Assembly: GCF_022898935.1 (NCBI RefSeq)
Contig: NZ_JALIRP010000010.1
Coordinates: 1-64,000, forward strand
Direction: 5' to 3'
Source of the DNA: Paenibacillus mangrovi
Lineage (GTDB): Bacteria > Bacillota > Bacilli > Paenibacillales > Paenibacillaceae
Length of the DNA: 64,000 nucleotides
Of the stretch, positions 1-8,700 are shown piece by piece. The notes beneath the pieces are model-generated. The model was not told the DNA's origin. It saw only the letters and a list, made by a program, of their open reading frames with translations, and searched no databases. Made by a program: the position numbers and the translations under genes. Numbering within the stretch: the first letter of the stretch is position 1; every line of letters begins with the position of its first letter.

Positions 1-3000
1 CCTGTTCCTTCGCCTGATCTTTCAGCACGTAAACTAAATGATGTGTCCTCTGACCCGATACGAGCTTGAATATCGCCTTCTTCGCTTTCCGGTTCATTGC
101 TTGTGATGGAGGTTAACACAACGGAGGCGATTCCAGACAAGCTGTCACTGACATCCAGCGTAGCATTCACCTTCACCATTTTGTGATTTGCCGGCCAGAG
201 CGTTACTGGATCCAGCTGAACCGTGAGGTTTGGACCCGTCTTGTCGATCTTCACGGTGACGGTATGACGCTCTTCTACATTTCCTGCCTTGTCTTTGCTC
301 CAGTACACTAGGGTGTGAACGCCTTCTTCAGTGAAAACGACCGAATTTCCGGTTTGCTCCTCTCCATCGTTTACAATGTAATGGGTGCTAGCCACTCCTG
401 TTCCACTGTCGGTTGCGTCCAGGAGTACCGTAACGTCTTGGTTCACCCATCCCTCGGGTGCATTATCTGATGTCGTTGGCGCTTGTTTATCCACTAATTT
501 GACTCTGTAAGTAGCCTTCGCTTTCAGTACAGTTCCTTCAACAGATCCGTAGACCGAGAACACACCTTCCTTGGCAACCATCTCTGGGGTGATTTCCTCC
601 CATTTAACATCCACTTGACCTGTTGTTCCATCGTTGTACACGGCATCAACCTGTTCTGGAAGTGTCGGGAATTGACCCAGGTTCGTATCTATTACGGGAA
701 CCGTTTTGTATTCTACGATGGTCTTCTCCATTTTTTGTGCTTCATAAACTTCAAATTCTGCCAAGCCGCATTCTGCATCGGTCGGATTATTGTATTTATT
801 GTCAGGGTCAATCGTAAATTTAATCCAGCTTGTCGTTATTGGTGTTTCAAATGTCACAATATTATCCGGTTGACCATTCCACTTGATATTTTCAACCTTT
901 CGGCTGCCGCCTTCCCATTCCAGAAGACCTTCAACAATCTGATTCACGTCGTGTCCTCGGTCAACCAAGTTAATACGCCCTATTTGTATAGGTTCAGAAA
1001 ATTGAAGTTTTATCCAAGGCGTTCTATCCGCTTTTTTCGCCGCCCAAGATGTCGACTTATTCCTATCCGTAGCCTTTACGCCCAAATAACGATCATCCTG
1101 ATTATTCCCATTCGGATCACCATTTCGATCCCTAACGGACGATACGGATACATTCGCTATGCTGGCGATATTCCCGCTTAATGCCGTGATCGTTGCCTCA
1201 TTGGTATCCATGGTTAGGCCATCAAGCGTTACTCTTCCCTTCACCGTCGATTGGAATGGCTGAGTAACAGCATCTTTTAAGACAATGGTATTGCTGCCCG
1301 GAACGGCCTCTAATCGAGGATCACCGAAGACATACTCAACTGTGGCTGCAGATAAGTCAGCCTGTTCGCCTGTGTTTAACGTTCCCGTCAGAGCGCCTAC
1401 GATCGGTTCGTTCTTCTTAATAGTGTTACTACTTAGCGAAAGCTTTACTTCCCTCAGATATGGGTTCAGATGCATGATTCCATTAGCATCTACATCGACA
1501 TAGAAGAAATCGCTAGCACTGTAGCCATTAAGACTTGCGGTGACTTGGATTCTCGCCTTACCTTGTGATCCAGCTGTAATCACCCCATCCGCGCCAACTG
1601 CTGCAACCGACGGGTTTTCGCTTATCATCGTGATTTTCGCATTGGTCAGGTCAAGAGGATCACCTAGGAAGGAATAACCTTTTACATCAACCGTTACCGC
1701 TTTGTTATCCGCTCCGATTTTCGGATCAAGCTTAAGGTTCGCAAGTGCAGTTAAATCTCCTGATGAAAACACTTGAGCTTCCAGCACATCGATCGGACTA
1801 CCGCCTTGACCGCCGCCCGGGAAGGATATTCTTACATAACGTGCCTGCACGCTTGGTTTGCTCGGATCAACCGGATAGTTGTAATACAGACCTTCTTGCT
1901 CCCAAGCATATAAGGTTGTATCGCTTTTCGGAACCGCCAGCGTATCTCTCGATGTTGGCAATCCGCCGCCAGATAATTTGCTTGTTTCATGACCAGCTAT
2001 CCAATTTACACCGTCAACGCTATACTCAATCTTTACTTTGTTAGGTACATTGTAGTAAGTAACGTTGTCGGCGTTCGGCATATGGTTGTTGAAGAATACA
2101 TTGACACGGGAAAGATCGTGCATTTTGCCCAAGTCATAGGTAATGCTTGGATTTTGATCACTTGCCGGTGCTGACCACTTTGTGCGATTGCCGCCGGTAG
2201 AATCGTTGATTATGCCATCAGATAATTTTCCGGCATTACTGCTATCGCTTGTAACCGTCGGCGTAATACCAGCTGCTACATTTACATCCTGAATGATCGT
2301 AATGTAGTTACGGGTTGTCGTATACGTCTTTCCATCTACTGTGATGTCAGCCCAGTAGCAGTACATTGTAGAATTAGTAACAGTATTGGTAAAGTTCATC
2401 ATGTTGCCGTTTACAGCGAACGGTACTTGATCGGCAGGCACTTCAGTTACAACGATTTTGCCTGTAGGGTTGTTACGGTTACCGTCTACGGTTGCATAGT
2501 GATATTTGATATTTGTGCCGCCCAGAATATCAACTGCGCCACCTTTTTGCGTGAAACCTTGGAATGTCACGGGTATATCTTTGTTCGTGGAGAATTGTCC
2601 CCAGAACAAATTACCGTCCGTAAACATATTCACGCCGACAAGAGGTAGCGCAGCCGAAATTGCGCCGCCGGATACCTTTACAGGGTATGTGTCGGTCTTA
2701 ACCTGCGGAGCATTCACGCCATCATTGTAGGTTGCGGTTGCCGTGATTGTCGCTGTGCCGTCACCGACAGCCGTAACCAAACCCGTAGCAGCGTCAACCG
2801 TCGCAACGCTTGTTTTGTCGCTTGTGTAGCTAAGCGTTGCAGGCGCGAAAACATTGGTAAAGTCGTTCATGTAGCATTCCGCTCTGAGCTGCAGCTTATC
2901 TGTTGATGTCTGGCTGCTGAACAACTTCACGCTTGTCATCGCAAAATTTCTTGCAGGGTCTTCGGTTGTAATTTTCAATATCGTGTCGATTGGATCGGCA

Positions 3001-5321
3001 ACAACACTTGAAGTGTCGATGGTAATGTAGTATTTGCCTCCGCTTTGTTGTGTGGTGAAGGGCAGAGAAACTCCCTTGTTCAGCCATTCGATCCTTTTAA
3101 TCGGATCATTGAAGGGACCAATTCCGCTCATGGAGGCTTGGCCGGTAAACCCTGTCTTGCTCGTACCGGAAATAAGGTTTTTGATCATATGCATATAGAC
3201 ATACTGATCACGGGACATGGCGTAACCCCAGTCCGGACCCTGACCGTGGGCGATCGCCATCTGCGGGTCCGTATACCAGCCTGGTTTAATGGTGCAATCC
3301 ATCGTATATGGCATTGTGCCGTACAGCGACTCGCGCAGGTCGGGACCGCCGGCGTTTGCCATCCATTTTACAATGGAAGTACGCATATCCGACAATTGCT
3401 GCGAGGAAATCGGCACCATGGCAAAAATGTTGTTGTTATCCAAATTGCTGCTCAGGTTATCCATACCGCGGGTAACCGTTATGGATGAATCATAATTCAT
3501 GACATAACCGTGTCCGTATTGGTTAATGATTTCCTTTGTTGCTTCCGGCCAATGGTCGCGTTCGTTTCCTTTGGCGTAAATTGTCCAAACGTCCAATGCG
3601 GTTGTGTACGGGTCGTTCCATTCTTCATGGGCAACTTTTCTCGTTTGCGTCAAAATACCGTTTCTCCAGCCGCCTTCATTATATGGTTCACTATGCCAGA
3701 ACGGTCGCTCATGAAGCGTAATATCTTGGTCACCGGTTTGAGCATTAGGGTTAGCATCAATTAATACACGATCGTTATAGTTGCGGGCAGAACTCCACGC
3801 CACGTCAACATTGGAATAGCTCTCGGGGCCGCCATCGGCAAAGACATACCATGGATCGTATCTTTCTACCAAACCTTGGATATCGCTTTCTAAAATTTCT
3901 TTACCTTCGTAAAGTGACGATACGTACACACCGAATTTCAATCCGTAACGCTCTGCAGCCTGCTTGGCTTGCATCACTCTGTCTTTTACTTGCCATTTAC
4001 CGTCCTCAGACTGGTACAAGGCGCCAAATTTATACAATTTGTTGCTATCGCTCGGGGTTAAATTTGCGTTGGGTGACGGCCAGTAGTAAACGGTATTTTG
4101 TAAGGATTCTGTCGAAAGCATCGTCATTCCCATTTCTTTCGCTGTCTGTGCCCACTCGTCATAGTTGAAGTTCGGGTCATACAGGTTCGGCATTGTACCT
4201 GTGGTATGTGAAAGAGCCGACATTTTACCTTGGATAAACCAATCAACCGGGTTTTTCTTGACCGTTATCGTATATTGCTGTGTTGCCGTAGAACCTTGAG
4301 CATCAGTGACCTTCACCGCGAACTTGTAATCCTTTTGTGATGTACCATGAGCACCGTCTGCCACCATACCTGCAATGTGACCGTCTTCTGCCAATGTCAG
4401 ACCTGGCGGCAATGCTCCATCCACAATACCCCAGGTGTAGCCGGGATTTCCGCCTGTAGCCTGGAATGTAAAAGGAGATGCCTGAGGGGCAACGGAAGAT
4501 GTGTTCTCCTTCCCGTCAATTTTACCAACCATCCATACATATGGATTTTCATCGTAAGCGTATGGCAGTGTGTTAGACGGATAGTCGTTAGCCGGAACAT
4601 TTGCATTGCGGGCAATAAAAGCATCCTTATCAACAGTAAGGCCCTGTGTAACAATTTTCAGTTGGTTGTTAGTTACGTTTGGTCCCGTTACAGAATAGGT
4701 GAGACCGGAAATTTCGTTTCCATTGTTGTCGGAAAGTCTTGTGTAAAAACCGAGGAAATTCTTATTCGTGCCGGGGTTTTTGTGCTGCATTTCAATGAGA
4801 AGCTTGTTCCAGCCTTGTTTTAATGCGATTGGATATTTAGTACCGTTCTTGTTCACACGCGATGCGGCTGAGGTTTGTTGCCCGCTTAGCGTGTCGCCCG
4901 CGAAAAGCTTATACACCCCCGAACCACCGACCTGCCACTGAACCGTTTGTACTTTGGGACTGTAAACATAGGTTGCGGCCACAACCCATTTGTCGGTTGT
5001 ATTCTGTCCCTGCTTCACATCAAAATAGCCCATCAAGTCATTGTAATCATCATAGTTGCGGTTGAAGATACGATCGTCAAAATATTGCCAGATGGATGTT
5101 TCTGAGTTGCTCTGATCGATTATAGACTCGCCAATGACGGGATCGACGTTTCCAATCGGCTGCTCTTTGGTGAAAGGACCGGTAACCGCCCATTGATTGA
5201 TGTAGGGCGCAGTGCCGCTCGTTCGAGCCGCTTCTGCCGTTTTCGTATCCAACGAAAATGATGGAACCACAATTGCACTGGCTAATAAAAAAGTAAAGAC
5301 TTGCTTTATTTTTTTCCTCAC
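1..5321 (-). CDS. Secreted multidomain GH29-like glycoside hydrolase, copy 1 (3' end off window)
   Basis: This large exported enzyme is closely similar along most of its length to the neighbour at 5731-11151. The start is a GTG at 5321, nine bases after an AGGAGG-type site (5331-5335). It is followed by a lysine-rich signal peptide (VRKKIKQVFTFLLAS...) that ends near AEAARTSGT. The order read from the sequence is: an N-terminal beta-sandwich; a putative Ig (He_PIG) domain; a GH29-like catalytic barrel; Ig-like (Big_2) and discoidin (F5/8 C) domains; a second, different carbohydrate-binding-like domain (about 720-1180); a Big_4-like domain; an OmpL47-like domain; and a final WPANHK-containing beta domain. 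The reading frame is the same at both ends that I checked (near 5321 and near 59), so the gene looks intact, but its last codons lie left of the window. It is probably a wall-associated or secreted alpha-L-fucosidase-like enzyme. The family is recognised by fold pattern only and the substrate is inferred. Confidence 0.8.
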   Translation of the reverse strand, partial: MRKKIKQVFTFLLASAIVVPSFSLDTKTAEAARTSGTAPYINQWAVTGPFTKEQPIGNVDPVIGESIIDQSNSETSIWQYFDDRIFNRNYDDYNDLMGYFDVKQGQNTTDKWVVAATYVYSPKVQTVQWQVGGSGVYKLFAGDTLSGQQTSAASRVNKNGTKYPIALKQGWNKLLIEMQHKNPGTNKNFLGFYTRLSDNNGNEISGLTYSVTGPNVTNNQLKIVTQGLTVDKDAFIARNANVPANDYPSNTLPYAYDENPYVWMVGKIDGKENTSSVAPQASPFTFQATGGNPGYTWGIVDGALPPGLTLAEDGHIAGMVADGAHGTSQKDYKFAVKVTDAQGSTATQQYTITVKKNPVDWFIQGKMSALSHTTGTMPNLYDPNFNYDEWAQTAKEMGMTMLSTESLQNTVYYWPSPNANLTPSDSNKLYKFGALYQSEDGKWQVKDRVMQAKQAAERYGLKFGVYVSSLYEGKEILESDIQGLVERYDPWYVFADGGPESYSNVDVAWSSARNYNDRVLIDANPNAQTGDQDITLHERPFWHSEPYNEGGWRNGILTQTRKVAHEEWNDPYTTALDVWTIYAKGNERDHWPEATKEIINQYGHGYVMNYDSSITVTRGMDNLSSNLDNNNIFAMVPISSQQLSDMRTSIVKWMANAGGPDLRESLYGTMPYTMDCTIKPGWYTDPQMAIAHGQGPDWGYAMSRDQYVYMHMIKNLISGTSKTGFTGQASMSGIGPFNDPIKRIEWLNKGVSLPFTTQQSGGKYYITIDTSSVVADPIDTILKITTEDPARNFAMTSVKLFSSQTSTDKLQLRAECYMNDFTNVFAPATLSYTSDKTSVATVDAATGLVTAVGDGTATITATATYNDGVNAPQVKTDTYPVKVSGGAISAALPLVGVNMFTDGNLFWGQFSTNKDIPVTFQGFTQKGGAVDILGGTNIKYHYATVDGNRNNPTGKIVVTEVPADQVPFAVNGNMMNFTNTVTNSTMYCYWADITVDGKTYTTTRNYITIIQDVNVAAGITPTVTSDSSNAGKLSDGIINDSTGGNRTKWSAPASDQNPSITYDLGKMHDLSRVNVFFNNHMPNADNVTYYNVPNKVKIEYSVDGVNWIAGHETSKLSGGGLPTSRDTLAVPKSDTTLYAWEQEGLYYNYPVDPSKPSVQARYVRISFPGGGQGGSPIDVLEAQVFSSGDLTALANLKLDPKIGADNKAVTVDVKGYSFLGDPLDLTNAKITMISENPSVAAVGADGVITAGSQGKARIQVTASLNGYSASDFFYVDVDANGIMHLNPYLREVKLSLSSNTIKKNEPIVGALTGTLNTGEQADLSAATVEYVFGDPRLEAVPGSNTIVLKDAVTQPFQSTVKGRVTLDGLTMDTNEATITALSGNIASIANVSVSSVRDRNGDPNGNNQDDRYLGVKATDRNKSTSWAAKKADRTPWIKLQFSEPIQIGRINLVDRGHDVNQIVEGLLEWEGGSRKVENIKWNGQPDNIVTFETPITTSWIKFTIDPDNKYNNPTDAECGLAEFEVYEAQKMEKTIVEYKTVPVIDTNLGQFPTLPEQVDAVYNDGTTGQVDVKWEEITPEMVAKEGVFSVYGSVEGTVLKAKATYRVKLVDKQAPTTSDNAPEGWVNQDVTVLLDATDSGTGVASTHYIVNDGEEQTGNSVVFTEEGVHTLVYWSKDKAGNVEERHTVTVKIDKTGPNLTVQLDPVTLWPANHKMVKVNATLDVSDSLSGIASVVLTSITSNEPESEEGDIQARIGSEDTSFSLRAERSGEGT

Positions 5322-5476
5322 TCGTATATTCCTCCATTTAAGTTTTTTGTTAAGTACTTCGTGTTGATCGTTGCTTAACAAATCTGTAGGAACTACTCGA
5401 TAAGCATCCTCCCCCGTGTTTCAAAAATCAAAATAGTACGTTGCAATTTCACCTTAGTGGATCAACTAAATATTGA

Positions 5477-5545
5477 ATACAGAAAATAGGTGCTCTTTCT
5501 CTAAAAATAGGCTTTTCGGGTCTTTAAAATAAGCACTTTTCTTTA
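5477..5545 (-). promoter_or_regulatory. Candidate AraC-type operator/promoter, copy D
   Basis: This is the most divergent of four copies of a roughly 70-bp element. On the plus strand it begins ATAC, has an A-rich half-site eight bases later, and a TCTTTAAAAT half-site at offset 44, the same spacing as the copy at 11307. It lies 156 bases upstream of the GTG start of copy 1. Read on the minus strand, the ATAC end becomes TGTATTCA, which resembles an extended -10. There is no good -35, as expected for an activator-dependent promoter. The link to the regulator at 27311 is inferred. Confidence 0.55.
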
Positions 5546-5583
5546 AGAATGTTAGTTTTCGATTCTTTTTACTGAAATGGATG

Positions 5584-5624
5584 AAAAAACCGTTCGGACG
5601 ATAGAGATCGTCCGAACGGTTTTT
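5584..5624 (-). terminator. Rho-independent terminator after the GH29-like copy 2
   Basis: A perfect stem (AAAACCGTTCGGACGAT with its complement) closes a four-base AGAG loop. It is flanked by A and T runs on both sides, so it could stop transcription in both directions. It lies just beyond the out-of-frame dockerin-like tail of the gene at 5731-11151, which suggests that the original 3' end of that gene included the tail. Confidence 0.85.
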
Positions 5625-5633
5625 GGTGTGGTG

Positions 5634-5753
5634 TTAGGATTCAATTATCTTCGCAATCGCCACAAGGTCAGCGATCGAGATTTTACCGTTGTGGTTGATG
5701 TCGCCAGGCAATTCAATGGTCGTCGTTATCTTACTTTTCAGATTTCCCTGACT
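5634..5753 (-). pseudogene. Out-of-frame dockerin-like half-repeat
   Basis: The +1 frame at the end of the gene at 5731-11151 stays open for about 39 codons and then stops at 5634. It encodes a linker and then GDINHNGKISIADLVAIAK. This fits one calcium-binding F-hand loop of a dockerin type I repeat, with D, N, N, S and D at loop positions 1, 3, 5, 9 and 12. The annotated gene stops first, at HDQSGKSEK, so the tail is not translated without a frameshift. It is most likely a relic of a former C-terminal anchoring repeat. A single repeat would be half of a normal dockerin. Confidence 0.6.
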
Positions 5754-8700
5754 GATCATGCGGCACAGATACGGTTGCAGTCGCAACCGTTTGGTTACCC
5801 GCTTTGTCGGTTGCGGTGTAGGTAATCGTATAGATACGGCCTGTTCCTTCGCCTGATCTTTCAGCACGTAAACTAAATGATGTGTCCTCTGACCCGATAC
5901 GAGCTTGAATATCGCCTTCTTCGCTTTCCGGTTCATTGCTTGTGATGGAGGTTAACACAACGGAGGCGATTCCAGACAAGCTGTCACTGACATCCAGCGT
6001 AGCATTCACCTTCACCATTTTGTGATTTGCCGGCCAGAGCGTTACTGGATCCAGCTGAACCGTGAGGTTTGGACCCGTCTTGTCGATCTTCACAGTGACG
6101 GTATGACGTTCTTCTACATTTCCTGCCTTGTCTACGCTCCAGTATTCCAGCTTATGGATACCTTCATCGGTGAATACAACCGAATTTCCGGTTTGCTCCT
6201 CTCCATTGTTTACGATGTAATGGGTGCTAGCCACTCCGGTTCCACTGTCAGTTGCGTCCAGAAGTACCGTAACGTCTTGATTCACCCAATCAGTAGGCGC
6301 ATTGTCTGTGGTTGATGGCGCTTCTTGATCGACTACTTTGACTCTGTAAGTAGCCTTCGCTTTCAGTACAGTTCCTTCAACAGATCCGTAGACCGAGAAC
6401 ACACCTTCCTTGGCAACCATCTCTGGGGTGATTTCCTCCCATTTAACATCCACTTGCCCTGTTGTTCCATCGTTGTACACGGCTTCAACCTGTTCTGGAA
6501 GTGTCGGGATCTGTCCCTGATTCGTATCTATTACGGCAACGGATTTGTAGTCTACGATGGTCTTTACGATGTCTTCATCCGCTTTGAACACATTAATCTC
6601 CGCAGCCGAAGCCCACCCGCCAACCCCTGCCGTTGCTTCAAGCTTCACATGCGATGCATTCGTTCCCGTAAAACTTGCGGCTTTCTCCGCACTGTCGCTC
6701 GCCCAATTGCCGCTAGCGACTTTCGTAAAGGTCGCCCCATCGGTGCTGACATAGACGTTATAGCTTGTAATCTTTCCGTTATCACCAGACTGCCTTGGCA
6801 AATAAGTAATTTTATTGATTTTGTAGGTTCCTCCAAGGTTTAAGGTAATCGATTGAGGAAGCGGATTGGATTTATCCCACTTGGTATGCCATATCGTTTG
6901 CGGGTTTCCGTCAATCGCCATAGATGCTGCATTATTCTCTCCGCTCGTTTCCTGGCTTGTCGCCGTTGCTGTCATTTGCGATTGAGGTACATTATTGCCA
7001 TTCGCTGTAATCGCGATCGGATCGCTTAGAACGGTCACCCCGTCTAAGGTCGCTTTTACTGCAGCGGTCGCTTTAAATCCAAGCCCGATATCGCCTGTCA
7101 CCACGATCGTATTACTGCCCTCAACGACGGAAAGCCTTTTATCGCTCAATTGATATTCGATCGTTGCTTCCGACAAATCAACCTTTTCTCCAGTGCTTAA
7201 CGTTCCCTCAAGAGCGCCTACAATCGGTTCGTTCGTCTTGATGGTGTTTTGATTGAGAGTAAGCTTTACTTCCCTCAGATAAGGGTTCAGATGTATGCTT
7301 CCGTTAGCATCTACATCTGCAAAGAAATAATCGCTAGCATTGTAGCCGTTAAGCCTTGCGGTTACAAGGATTCTCGCCTTACCTTGTAATCCAGCTGTAA
7401 TCACTCCATCTGCACCAACTACTGCAACGGACGGATTTTCGCTTGTGAGTGTAATTTTCGCATCTGCAAGGTCAAGAGGATCCCCTAAAAAGGAATATCC
7501 TTTTACATCAACCGTTACCGTTTTGTTATCCGCTCCGATTTTCGGATCCAGCTTAAGGCTCCCGAGTGCTGTTAAATCTCCTGATGAGAACACCTGAACT
7601 TCCATCACATCAACCGGGCTGCCGCCTTGACCACCGCCAGGGAAGGAAACTCTTACATAACGTGCCTTCACGCTAGATTTGCTTGGGTCAACTGGATAGT
7701 TGTAATACAAGCCTTCTTGTTCCCAAGCATACAAGGTTGTATCTTTCTTTGGAACCGCCAGTGTATCTCTCGATGTTGGCAATCCTCCGCCAGACAATTT
7801 GCTTGTTTCATGACCTGCTATCCAATTCTCGCCGTCATCACTATACTCAATCTTTACTTTGTTAGGCACATTGTAGTATGTAACGTAGTCAGCATTCGGC
7901 ATATGGTGGTTGAAGAATACATTAACACGGGTAAGATCATACGGTTTGCCCAAGTCATATGTGATGCTTGGATTTTGATCACTTGCCGGTGCAACCCACT
8001 TTGCGAGATTGCCGCCGGTCGAATCATTAATTATGCCGTCGGATAAAGCTCCTGCGTTATTGTTATCGCTTGTAACCATCGGCGTAATCCCAGCTGCTAC
8101 ATTTACATCTGGAATAAGCGTAATGTAGTTACGAGTTGACGTATATGTCTGTCCATCTACCGTAATTTCAGCCCAGTAGCTGTACATCGTAGGGGTTAAA
8201 ACATTACCTGTAAATTGCATGGTGTTGCCGTTTACAACAAACGGTACTTTATCGGCAGGCACTTCCGTTACAATGATTTTGCCTGTAGGGTTGTTACGGT
8301 TACCGTCAACGGTTGCATAGTGATATTTGATATTTGTACTGCCCAGAATGTCAATCGCGCCGCCTTTTTGTGTAAAGCCTTGGAATGTCACAGGAAGGTC
8401 TTTGTTTGTGGAGAATTGACCCCAGTACAAATTACCGTCCGTAAACATATTCACGCCAACAAGCGGAAGTTCAGCCGAAATCAAGCCGCCGGATACCTTT
8501 ACAGGGTATGTGTCGGTCTTAACCTGTGGACCGTTCACACCATCATCATAGGTTGCCGTAACGGTGATTGTAGCTTTACCGTCACCGACAGCCTTAACCA
8601 AACCTGTTGTAGAATCTACCGTTGCTACGCTTGTATTGTTACTTGTGTAGCGAAGCGTTGCAGGCGCGAAAACATTAGTAAAGTCGTTCATGTAGCACTC

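Noticed and set aside
615..4823. Plus-strand open frames of 60-190 codons across 615-4823
   Set aside because: They are antisense to the large minus-strand enzyme gene, which has a clear signal peptide and continuous domain matches. They have no ribosome sites and their sequences are not protein-like.
5731..5765. Programmed +1 frameshift into the dockerin-like tail
   Set aside because: No known slippery motif or stimulatory structure was seen at the junction and a single dockerin half-repeat would be incomplete. Decay is the simpler reading, although the shared shift in a second gene keeps the question open as a finding.
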